64,000 nucleotides of DNA. Source: Siphlonurus alternatus. Lineage: Eukaryota; Arthropoda; Insecta; Ephemeroptera; Siphlonuridae. The notes beneath the pieces were generated by a model. The model was not told the DNA's origin, did no database searches, and saw only the letters and a list, made by a program, of their open reading frames with translations. How positions within the stretch are numbered: the stretch's first letter is position 1; each line of letters starts with the position of its first letter. The stretch spans positions 19,689,480 to 19,753,479 of the forward strand of contig OX463780.1 of assembly GCA_949825025.1 (NCBI GenBank). The letters run 5' to 3'. Of this stretch, positions 1-10,975 are shown piece after piece. The translations under genes were made by a program, and so were the position numbers.

Positions 1-1142
1 AATTCAGAATATTAATTATTTGCTTTGAAATTTTTTCCCGTGGCTTTTAGGAACTACAATCTATTTCTAAAAAAAAAAAAAAAAAAAATGTAAAATAAAA
101 AAATTGTATTTCTCCTTACTTTCTTAGATTTACATATGAATCAAATGGAACCATGTCGATCAGCAGAGCCGTGTTACCTTTTAACCCCCTGAGAAACTTG
201 ATATAAGTTAAAACTTATTTCCTGTGTCTATTGATTACATATAACGACAAGTTTTTACTGTATAGATATATTCTTTGGCTTTTTCTTTTTTAAACTGAAA
301 CATTGATGTTTTTTTATTATTATTTTTACTTTTTATCAAACCCTATTGGTAACTCCTATTTACTAATTACTTTTCTTACATATTACTTTGAAACCCCGAC
401 CCTTCTGAACCCATAACTTGGGCATTTCGTGGGCATCACGGCTGCAGCATAGCGCGATCCTCCCGCCCAAAGCAACCTGCCGAAGAGCGATCGTTAAAAA
501 TCTATTAAAACGTGTTTTTAGGGCCCTCGAAATGACTAAAAAATAAATGCAGATAATTACTTACCATTAATTAAGTCGAAAAAAGTGGTTTCGTGCATTT
601 CTTCAATAATAAAACGATCACAGATTCAAGGCAAGCCATCTTTTCAGCTTCTTTTAACGGACCTTCTTCATTTTTTTTAAACACACAGCTGACACAGCTG
701 TCACAGCTGGAAAAAAGATCGATAGATCGTATCGATTATTTTAAAGCGCCCCGCTTAAATTCAAAAACAGTATATAATGATATGTTTTTTTTGTTTGGTT
801 TTTTTATTAACATTTAATACTTAATATATTATATATGCAAGCAATTTGAGTACCATCAACTTGAGGCAATAATTAATAATTATATACTAAAATCTAAAAT
901 TGTGTCTGCATTTTATAACTATAATTATTATACAAAATTATATTTTCTAAAAATTAATAGTCACAAATTAAGGGACATACAGAATTAATATATTAATTAA
1001 TAATTTAGCATGCAAAAATTAATGTTGATTTCGATTCGTTTTTCCCCCTATATAGCTTCTACAGCATGTATAGTTACTGCATGATGAGCAGAAAATTTTT
1101 CTAAGTCCGATTTGTACTTTAAAATTTTTTCCTTCATCAAAA
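1..1142. other. AT-rich non-coding sequence
   Basis: No coding region can be supported here. Open frames are short, low in complexity and lack family resemblance. The sequence is strongly AT-rich with A and T runs. A short GC-richer island lies near 420-500 (it contains GCGCGATCC and CGAAGAGCGATCG) but no initiator, splice site or reading frame can be tied to it. Confidence 0.5.
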
Positions 1143-1350
1143 GTATATGGGTAAAATGTGGTCAATTGTAAATTGTATGGTCATTGTATGGTTCACAAGG
1201 TGCATTAAATAAAATAATTTGCTGCCCATACTTTAACCATACCTATTTTTCAATCAAATTTTTCATGACCATACAAGACCATACAAAACCACACTTTTTC
1301 CATACCAAACCATACAAAAACCATATTTTTACCATACATTACCCATACAT
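1143..1350. repeat. Clustered CCATAC motif, weak inverted repeat
   Basis: The core ACCATAC and close variants occur about eight times on the plus strand between 1,235 and 1,350. The complement (GTATGG) occurs upstream at about 1,174-1,192. The outer ends pair loosely: TATGGGTAAAATG on the left with CATTACCCATA on the right. This looks like a decayed fold-back element or a cluster of short repeats. No gene product is implied. Confidence 0.45.
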
Positions 1351-1876
1351 ATTTTTACTTGAGATAAATATACTGTAATTAATAAATTTATGACGCTTAT
1401 ATACTGTTGGTCCACCGACTCCACCGGCCAGTATGCAGCATACATTTATATTTATATCAAATATATAATTAATTATGATACGTATTTATAATTTAAACAC
1501 GGCATACTGTGTATGTACTTACAAACAAATTTACGTAACAATTATTTGCACTTTCTCTTCTCCATTCATATGTTTTATGCATATAGTACATGCATATACA
1601 TATTGTACTATGTACTATGACTTATACTATGTATGTATAATTATAAGCTAAATGTAATGCATACTGTTATATGTTATATTATACTGACTGTACATTTAAT
1701 TGAAGTCCTCTGTACTTCTGGCTGCATTAATTAATTCTTTAAAAATAAAGATGACAAATAATTTTTTACTCTGCTTTATGCATTAATTATCTGATAATTC
1801 TGATTACATATCACGGTCGCTACCAGAGATCGAGCTTTTTATTTACAATACAGTACAGAATCTCTGTCGCTATACT

Positions 1877-2200
1877 AAATTCAAATTCAAATATTTATTC
1901 ATCATCAAGACAAGTCAACATAATATACATGGTAATAAATATAAATAAACAATAATAATTTTATATATTATTCACTCTTATAGAAATCGTCAATAACTGC
2001 AGTACACATTCTTGTCAAATAAATATTTTTTAATTCTCTTCTTAAAAACACTCAAACTTTGCTCACTTTTTATATCACTAGGTAGGCTGTTGAACAAGGA
2101 TTGGGCACTATACATAAGTCCTTTCTCGTATGCTGTTGTTCTGTGACGTTCAAGCACAAATTTATCTTTATTTCTTGTATCATAAAGTATAAAGTACTAT
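1877..2200 (-). mobile_element. LINE retrotransposon 3' fragment (end of reverse transcriptase ORF and 3' UTR)
   Basis: Reading the minus strand gives an open frame of about 65 codons ending at a TGA at 1,990-1,992. It includes LYDTRNKDKFVLERHRTTAY, then SLFNSLPSDIKSE, then FKKRIKKYLFDKN. This is the typical C-terminal end of a non-LTR reverse transcriptase protein, where LP.DIK followed by FKK.L..YL is a recurrent signature. About 110 bp of 3' UTR follow, ending in a short repeated tail (TTGAATTTGAATTTAG on the minus strand). Everything upstream of this fragment is missing, so it is a 5'-truncated dead copy. It belongs to a different family from the LINE at 3,609, because the protein end and the tail differ. 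The clade is not assigned. Confidence 0.8.
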
Positions 2201-3596
2201 AAAGTATATTATACTGGTACACCTTGTTTTTAGATATTTACGGCTGTTCGTCGATATCATTATTCATAATAATATTATTAATATATTATTATATTATAAT
2301 AATATTATATTATTATAATACACATTTAAATATAACCTGGTTCAGTGCATTGGCAGATGTTACGGTATACACCTTATTATACTGTATACATTTTTTGTAT
2401 TTTACAACTTTTTTTACGAAACATAACGGAAGCTTTGACTTCTTTATAAATAATCAGAATATACAACAGAATTTTGTTACGTACACAAATTGCATATTGA
2501 TAATTTTTGCTAGCGTCGTAAGAAGGAAGTAAATATAGTATATAGTAAAGTGTTGTGAAAGCGAGAGTTGCAACTCCTTTACTGGGGGACTCTTTGGGGA
2601 AGCCTTTGCCAGACTTGTAGCTGGATGACTCATTTCTCCGACCGTTCACCAGGCAGCAAGCAGCCAAAGCAGCATAGCCAAGCTCGAGTTACAGAAGCGT
2701 AGACAGCGTGTCAACTTACGTCACTGGCCACAACGTATTGTTTTACCCTTGGAAAACAGAGGAAAGAAATAATAATTAATTACAGTTCAGTAATATTATT
2801 GTCCATATCTTAATACGCAATAATTATTCATTGGGAGGAATAAAAACTTTTTTATTGTTGTCTGGTATTATCAATGTTCTTTTAAAATAATGTGTTTTCA
2901 ATCGAGGTGAAAATATAAAAGGGAAATCAAAATGTTAAAGAAATCCACGAAAATCTGTCAAGCATACGTTCTACTGAATTGTAGCAAGGGTTATAATTAG
3001 TTTGCACAGTACACAGGAGAGTTTTTAATTAATTGATAATGGTAGCAGCTTTGGATCATAGATAAGGGCTATTAGATAAAAAAAAATGAAATATGGTATT
3101 AAAATTGTGCCTCTAGGATGTATTTGAAAAAACGGTAATTATTTAGCTGACATGGTCTACTAATAAGGTCTACATTTATTTGTATAATTACTTTCAACAT
3201 ATTTAATACAGTATCATCTATTTGCATAAAACAACGGGATTGTAAAGTAACGATTAATTTTACCAAAAATTTTCCTTGTCTCCGAAAGACAAGCAAAGTC
3301 AATCAATATCAAATTTCTAATACTTGACAAAGAGATAAAAGTTAAAGGAAAGACGCAAGTGTCTTAAATTACTGATTACTATTTTTAAATTTTTCACCTA
3401 TCCGGGTGGAGATGGAAGCAGAGAAAGCTTTTTTTTTTTTTTTAACAAACACGCCACCCTTCTCAATGCTTCTTATTAAAATAAATGACATACTGTAATT
3501 GAACTCTTCCGTTTAAAATTGGACTATTTAAATTTAGAACCGTCACTGTTACCAGTTGTCTAAATTTGGGAGATTTAATTCAATGGTGATGCTAAC
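2201..3596. other. Non-coding sequence with one GC-richer island
   Basis: No gene can be supported. A GC-richer stretch at about 2,555-2,760 (GAGAGTTGCAACTCC, GGGGGACTCTTTGGGG) stands out from the AT-rich background and could be a regulatory island or an untranslated exon. It carries no frame with recognisable protein features. The remainder is simple AT-rich DNA with a T run at 3,428-3,442. Confidence 0.4.
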
Positions 3597-4788
3597 ATTT
3601 GTTTTGCTAATATCTAGGTATTACTCTAAACCGCACTCTTAACTTTACATCTAGTCTCCGTCACATGCTCTCTCAGTGTCGTAAAAGATTCAATCTTTTA
3701 ATTCTTTTAAGAGGCAAACTACGTGGCTGTGCTCCCAAAACTTTATTACATACATATAAAATGTTCATTAGACCAATAATGGACTATCAATCATGCTTTA
3801 CTGCCATCATGCCACGGCATATGCAAGAGCGCTTGTTTCAGATGGAAAGAAGATTTTTGCGGCGCATTCACAGGTTGCCACCCGAGACAGAAAACGAGGC
3901 GGTGTATCGTCTCACACGAGCCGAGCCGCTGGCCGCCAGGCTAGCTAGACTTCGCGCGCGCTATGTGTACAAGGTCGTCATGCAGGAGCGCCAGCCCATG
4001 CTTGAGTACTTGAGCGCTGCGGCCCCATCGCACCGCAATTTTCCTCTCTACAAGTATCCTCACCCACCATCTACGTTATCTCTTATCGCTCACCTAGAAT
4101 TCCCTGACCTAGCAACACCTCTATCAACTCCTATATTTCCTCCTTACTTGCTACCCGATTACCTTTATTTGTCTAATGTTTAATAAACATCAGTTGTGAT
4201 ATTTTTATTCAATATATGTCAATTCAGTATTATTATAATTATTTCAACAATTTTAAATATTTTATTTTTTTAATAATCTTTTAATCAGTATATGTTACGT
4301 AATTAATAAGTTATAAATTTCTTCTGTTAACAATATAAGTTTCGTTAGTATTATATTTATCAATAAAAATAATTATTTTTAATATCATAAAATTAGTACA
4401 AAAACTAAAATTCTAGTCAAAAATAAATATTTAGTTCAAATTCACATTAACTTACTTGTTAGTAATCTTACTGTTATGTTATATAAACTATTTCTTGTCA
4501 ACAAAAATTCTAATGTCTTACTATTTCAGATAATGTACATCCCAGTGCCAAATTGTTAACTTCTTCAACCATTATATATTGTATATTATTATGTATTAGA
4601 GCCTTAGGTATCCAATTATTTATGTATTTCAATTTATCATGTAAAAATATTATAATTCATGTATTCAAATAACAAATACTTTCATTAACTATGTAAAATT
4701 CTATGGCTAAAGAGGGATTAAATTCCCTAAATAGCCTCAGCCCTTGAGGCTGAATGTACAATGAATGAATGAATGAATTTGTTTTGCT
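3597..4788 (+). mobile_element. 5'-truncated LINE insertion flanked by a 12-bp target-site duplication
   Basis: The direct repeat ATTTGTTTTGCT is present at 3,597-3,608 and again at 4,777-4,788, bracketing 1,168 bp. The left end starts inside a reverse transcriptase reading frame. The right end is a 3' UTR closing with GAGGCTGAATGTACAATGAA and a short (TGAA)n tail. A 5' truncation, a 3' microsatellite tail and a target-site duplication are the hallmarks of target-primed reverse transcription. A (TGAA)-type tail is known from L2/CR1-like non-LTR elements, so that is my tentative clade. The clean duplication suggests a fairly recent insertion. A second copy of the same 3' end lies in reverse orientation at 5,990-6,054. 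Confidence 0.85.
3611..4183 (+). pseudogene. C-terminal remnant of LINE reverse transcriptase protein
   Basis: The frame opens with YLGITLNRTLNFTSS. YLG followed by a few residues is the usual start of the conserved segment after the RT thumb. The frame then continues with MLSQCRKRFNLLILLRGKLR, RPIMDYQSC, ERLFQMERRFLRRIHRL and a basic, Arg-rich stretch to TAA at 4,181-4,183, about 190 codons in all. An in-frame TAA at 3,608-3,610 belongs to the target-site duplication. The catalytic part of the reverse transcriptase (with its FADD motif) and the endonuclease are absent, so the copy cannot mobilise itself. No frame disruption is seen within the remnant. Confidence 0.82.
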
Positions 4789-5043
4789 TATGTATATAAT
4801 TATTTGACAGACATAACTACCATGCATGGGAAAACTTGACTATAATATAATACAGTCATGCACTGCCAGAGAATCAATCTTGGTCGTGTAATATAAAATA
4901 ATATTTTTATTGTTTTGTTGTAATTTGATTGTGCACCGAATTGGAAAAAAACAAACAATGCAGTCATCTCTCATAAATAAATTAATTGTATATTTATTTA
5001 ATCTGTTTGTTGCAGAGCTAGTTTTGAATTTGTAAATTATATA

Positions 5044-5192
5044 TATAAGGGGCATTCACAAAGCCTTAAAGCCACAATTAAGGCTCAATAATTTAAGACC
5101 AGAAATTTTGGGTCTAAAAAACACGTTTAAAATCAAGCTTTAAATTATCGAGTCTTAAATGTGGCCTTAAGTCTTTGTGAATGCCCCTTATA
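5044..5192. mobile_element. Fold-back MITE, 141 bp, TATA-flanked
   Basis: The two ends are complementary: AGGGGCATTCACAAAG at 5,048 pairs with CTTTGTGAATGCCCCT ending at 5,188. The interior also pairs in part (TTAAGGCTCAATAATTTAAG with its counterpart near 5,138-5,157). TATA flanks both ends (5,044-5,047 and 5,189-5,192), which fits a TA or TATA target duplication. It has no coding capacity. The structure is that of a palindromic non-autonomous DNA transposon. Confidence 0.78.
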
Positions 5193-5989
5193 AGTACTGT
5201 ATATAATAATATAGGTATGTTCGTAAATACACAACCATGCAGCTGATGATAATCAATTATTAGATCGATTTTCTTTGTATTACCTAAACAGGAGATTAAT
5301 CACCGTTCATCTGATTATTGTTTCATGAATCGACTGCATTTATAAAAAGAACTATTATTAAGAACAAAATTATATCAAAAATACCGTCGTAATCAATTTA
5401 AATTTTAGTGCAAATCTACTTGAGTTAGCGTACTTGATCTGCGCTTATGATATCATTAACTTTAATGTATAGTGATGTCAGTTATAGATAATATTGAGAA
5501 CCTCAAGGAAAATGACCGATTTTATCTGAGAAATCTTATCTTAGAGTCAAAGAATTCATTGTTCACTGTCGTAAGATTTAATATATCTATAGCTCTCGTT
5601 ACGCAGCAAAGCAAGCCTAATATAATATTATTATATAATATATAATTATACATTAAGTACGAGCTTAATTAATATTGCTGATTGACACAATTCATGAACA
5701 GAAGTGGTTTTTAAATCACAAATGTAAATAATTATAAGCCCAGTCTATTTACCTCGGCTTGAATTTCTGTTAACTGGAGGTAAACTGATTAGATGCATGA
5801 CAATTTTTTCATTGTCGACCATCCTGACCGGAGTTTTTTCATGTTTCCTCAGTTATATTAATATTATTTTACGTAATATGATGGACATTGATCTTTCAGA
5901 ATTCCCTTACCATCATAATTAAACCGCGCGTCTTTCATATAACGTTTTTATCATAGAAGATACATCGTGCATGTCACCTTAGTGGCATT
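5193..5989. other. AT-rich non-coding sequence
   Basis: No open frame, RNA gene or conserved element is recognised in this interval between two transposon remnants. Confidence 0.5.
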
Positions 5990-6054
5990 TATTCATTGTA
6001 CATTCAGCCACAAGGGCTGAGGCTATTCAGGGAATTCAATCCCTCTTTAGCCGT
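5990..6054 (-). mobile_element. LINE 3'-end remnant, same family as 3,609-4,776
   Basis: The minus strand matches the terminal part of the LINE at about 4,701-4,766. Shared blocks include GGCTAAAGAGGGATT, CCTCAGCCCTT and GCTGAATGTACAATGAAT. Only about 65 bp of the 3' end are present, so this is a severely truncated insertion in the opposite orientation, with some substitutions. The 5' boundary and target duplication are not clear. Confidence 0.8.
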
Positions 6055-9000
6055 AGTATATACATAAATTTTTGTTGAGATTTTTAGAAGAATAGAACAT
6101 GAGATATATATAATTACATAGAAAAAAAAAATACATAGAAAAAAATAGTTTACCCTAAGATTCTAATACAATATGGTATACAATATATATAATGCTGTAG
6201 AACAAAAACAGGTGGCACACAAAATGTAGTGGCACGTGATTTACGTTATATGAAACAGAGGGACTTTAGAATTTTTGTTGACGTGCATGATCACAGATAA
6301 TGCGAGATAAAATTTGAACTTTATTTTGACTAGAAAAGTAATTATAAGCAAAGTAAATTTTTTTTAAATAAAAGTTGGCATTTAATTAAATTATTATTTA
6401 TTGTATTTGCTTATATTGAGATGTAAGGTTTATATTTACTATGTAGAGATTAATACTGTATATAAAATATTGACTAGTTATATTATACGGTTTTACACAA
6501 TACAAGAAACTTAGTGGCAATTAGTGCTGCCATGTATAATATACTTATATTATATAACTAAAGACACGATGAAATTAATTCGACTAGAAACTTAAAATTG
6601 TATAAATGTCTACAAGAGGACAAAGAAATGAGGGTTTACAGTAATTATTTTTAACAAACCATGAAGATGTAAAATTGTTGTTTGTAATTATCGCCGAGTC
6701 AAGGTACTTTTAGTACGTTATAAACGTCAATTGTTATAACAGTATGCAAACTTTCACGTCATTTGTTTGCTATTGTTGCTGCAAAGACTGCAGTAAGTCG
6801 ATTATTGTATATGACAACTTACATAACCGAGAGGCTATAAGATAGATTATAGGCCTTGAGCTATTTATTGAATTATACATGACTTCAGAACATAAATCGA
6901 TCGATTTCTACCGTACATTATAAACGCAAAAACAAAGGAAATACCACGATTTTGTTATTGCCAAATTACAACATTTTTTTGTTTAATTTTATATTTTATA
7001 AAATTAAGAAACTATCAAACGTGCAGTATGCAACAACTTTAAAACTTTATTTTGAACCCCTATTAATAAGCTGTGCTGGAATATTTATTTGGTTTATATA
7101 ATGTGCATGGTTTCTATCTATATGATTAATCATTTATATTGATGTATATTTCAGTTTATTATTATTTTTTTCTGGAAGTTAATTCATTGTAAATTATGGT
7201 ATTTTAATTAATGCAATACTATTTAGAATTAAATTTATCTATATACGTACATAATTACAATATTTAGACAATTTAGTTGCTTTTATGGATGCAACAGCGT
7301 GTCCTTTTCTTTTTTTAATTTATTTCTTCTGGCAAATATTCAAGATTGATGAAGCAGCAAGGGGGAATCCACTTGAGGAGAAAGACCGTTCCAATCAGTT
7401 CCCGTAGAAGGTCCCAAAATACATGGGAGGTGTTACCTGTCGTCATTGGTGCTTCAAAATAGCTTCGCGGAATTAAGCTCCAGCTTCATAATTCTCCTCC
7501 CCTTCCCCCAAGAACCATATAAAAACTACCCTTGTCTTGTACAAGAAGTATTAACTAGGTTTTATGCAAAATAAAGGCTTCAAGTCAGCCGTCCTAACTT
7601 AACCTATAATGTAAAAACACACTCAAAAGTGCTGTTTTGGCATTAAAGAAATTTTTTAGAGAAAAATAAGTTTCTGATTCAAAATTAAATATCTATAAAT
7701 AGGGGGTGGGAGATAGGAGATGTTTTCAAATTGATTGCTTATGCTTACAGTTAAAGGGGGGGGGGGAGAATAAAATTTCGAACATATATATTGGGTTATT
7801 TAGAAATAAATTTTTTCGCAACGGGGAACACTTCAAGCCTCTATTTCATATTATACAAAAGTCGGTATGTTTCGATTTGCGAGCTTATTATCTCGATACA
7901 TGAACCCAAAGGTCTAAATAAGATTGAGATACCGGTATATAATAGAACGTAGCGCAGTGCGTTGACCGGTTATGCTTGTTGAATTCGTCGGTTGTTATAC
8001 ACTTGCTTGGGGTCCTTCGTTGACCAGGGGTCATTAATTTCGCTTTCCCTTCAGTGAAGTGAACTTGTTTCTCTAACTGTGAATTGCTTTTGTACATATT
8101 AGAGGTGTCCATGTGTTTTTCATGGTTTCCTCAGTCACAAATAAGCTGCATGGTACCCTATCTATACCCAATACACTCTGCCAGTTTATAACTCTTTGGT
8201 AATGCAATAAAAAATAAAATAATAACAATCATAACAATTACGTTATAGTTTAAAATATATGTGCACCAAAGAACATGGTAAATGCAGTTACATGAAATTT
8301 TATGTCGCCATGGTGTCTGTTGGTTCACTATGTATGTATTGTAAAATAAAAACAACAATAATATACAGTACCTAACTTACCAACATTATATTATAGAAGC
8401 CTCACTTTTCCTAAAGGTATCTCATCAATGCGATATTACACGCATTGTATCGGTATTCATACTGCATTAATTACAGATGAGTGCTTTACTGGGTAGCCTT
8501 GTATTGTTCAAGCATGATAATTGCCCTGGTAAAACATAAATATAGTAAATAACTATATATGACTTCTTCTATATAAGACATACCAACAATATAGTAACAT
8601 ATACAAGTAGAGCGCATCACTTGTATATTTCATTCACATTGCGTACTTGTGCATAACAAAACCACGACATATTTTTTTTTTCTTACATAAAATGCGTCAT
8701 TTCATTATACGTACTGTATAATATAAAAAAAATGTTGATACAATGTTTTTACATTGTTGCCAAGTCTTATGTGACGCCCTCAATTATGTAATCAAATGGA
8801 CTCACTACTACATACATTATATAGGGGAGCTATAAGATGAAGTAGGCTTCTATTTAGGCTCGGCAGCCCGCCTGGCAGTCGCGATGGTGCTCGTCGCGCG
8901 CCAAGCATGCGAATTGTTTGTGTCTAGGGTTAAAGGTCATTGGGCCGTCACATCACACACCCCCTGACCTGATGATGATGGTGGTGGTGGTTCACCACCA

Positions 9001-9238
9001 TCCATTCAACCAGCCGCAATGACGCGTTTCTAACCGAGATAAAAACATTTATAATGTATGACTTTTGAACTTTTACATTATTTATGTATGCTACTACTAT
9101 AATATAGTATAGGACATGAGACATAAGTTACCATAAACTTTACAAGATTGTGTACTGTAGTATATATGGAGTAAAAAATACGGCAAGTGCTGAAAGTTGA
9201 AATGCAATAAATTTAAAAGCAAAAAATGATTTTATTAT

Positions 9239-9241
<3 letters not shown>
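6055..9241. other. Non-coding AT-rich sequence
   Basis: No gene can be supported across these 3.2 kb. A GC-richer segment lies at about 8,860-9,010. It includes a short hairpin of GGTGGTGGTGGTT followed by CACCACCATCC and the segment CGCGATGGTGCTCGTCGCGC. A G run lies at about 7,757-7,766. None of the short open frames shows a protein signature or credible splice sites. Confidence 0.45.

Positions 9242-9307
<66 letters not shown>
9242..9307. repeat. (TA)n microsatellite
   Basis: About 33 uninterrupted TA units. The apparent Ile-Tyr repeat peptide on the minus strand is only a translation of this tract. Confidence 0.97.
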
Positions 9308-9310
<3 letters not shown>

Positions 9311-10975
9311 TATATTAAAATATCCTATTTTCACCGTTAGTTACTTATTATTAGATACGTAATATTATTTTCTTGTATTTATTTTGTATTTTGTATTGGT
9401 GACATAAATTAATAAATGAAATAAAATGTTTTGTGCAGTACATACGTAACATAGCGTTTTATTTTGTTAGATAGCTTTGCATAAAATAATAAATTACACT
9501 AAAACTTAAGTATTATATAATATAATATTATGATACAAAGGAAGTTTTAGAATGTCAGTTGGTCTATAAATATAGTCATGTAAAAGTTTTAAAAACGAGA
9601 TGAAAAAATAAGTTGTACGAACTGACTGTTTTAACTACAATATTGCACGCGATTTAGCAAATGTAATTATGCATGTAGGCCAGTAAACAACTCTTACCTA
9701 GTGGGTGGTATTTTTTTTTCTTTGTTACAAGTTCTTCAATAATTATTGGCATATATATTTTTTTAAATGCATGAAAGTTATTTTAATTTAGAAGCATTGT
9801 ATTCTTCTTAAAAATATTTTTTTCTTGGTCATGGTGAATATTATTTTTATTTATGAGAGCATGTAATAATTTTCTGCAAAATAACTGGCGTTAACAGTGC
9901 ATGATGATGCACTTCTTATTTTATATAACAAAAGGAAGTGCATCTTAATTGTAATATGTTCTTATAAAGCTGATGGTAGCTCGGTTTAATTAGCTGGTAA
10001 CCCAAGACTTTATAAATAAAGTATGGAATATATTGCAGTAGTTTTAATCTGAAAATAGTGTAACATTTACGTACTAACACACAATGCATCGATTCACGCA
10101 CTATACATGATATTATATATGATAGATGCATCTGTTTTACACTCATTCAACTCACGAATTCGCTTACAATAACCCTCATAAAATTAACGTAACAGAAAAC
10201 TCTTACGATGTGTCATAAATAGAATTAACACTTCGTTATAGTATATACTGTACTGTACGTTTCATTTTTTTTATGCTAAAATTGTGAGTGACTTCAAGTG
10301 TAAAATTGTACCATGTAATACCGGCTTAACTTTGTACGATTGAACGAATACGATCACTTTGTTATTGATGTCCTGCACCTGTGCGCATGCAGCAGACCTC
10401 CAAACTTGCTCGCTCAAAGGGTTGCCTGTATACGAAGTTGGCAGGCTGAATTTAAATATAAATAATTATAATATATATATAATATAATATTAAAAACGAT
10501 AGTACTGACATAATTTTACATTACACTGTCAAATATTGCACGAATTTAGTATTATCCCTGCACTCTGAATCATTTAACTTATAATAATAAGGCAACATTA
10601 TGATTTTATTTTACGATAATAATGTTATATATAGCTACGTACTGTTCACTATCATTTTATCACACATACACCCTGGTGATCGCGTCGTATTTCTTTAACC
10701 CTATAACATGTTTCCACCGTTCGTGCAAGTGACGTGGGTGATGAAGGAGGCTGCAGGGGCGACTCCAGGCACTTGTTTTATTTTTCCGGAGGGGATATCT
10801 GAAGTGAAGTTTCTAACCCGCATGATATTTCTTGAACATTAAAGGGACGACTGGTTTCGGTGCAGTGTGATCTCCCCCCAGTAGCATTCCAACCCCGTAT
10901 GTATTTATTTTCCCCTAAGTTACAAATATAAATTATTATAAAATGAAGAAGGGTAGCGATAGAATAGAAATATTA
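9308..10975. other. Non-coding AT-rich sequence
   Basis: No gene is recognised. At 10,313-10,329 the segment ATGTAATACCGGCTTAA matches the terminus of the fold-back element at 18,512-18,660, and is probably a decayed end of the same family. A GC-richer stretch at about 10,720-10,800 has no recognisable reading frame. Confidence 0.45.

Noticed and set aside
9140..9334. Minus-strand peptide with an Ile-Tyr run
   Set aside because: It is a translation of the (TA)n microsatellite and has no gene features.
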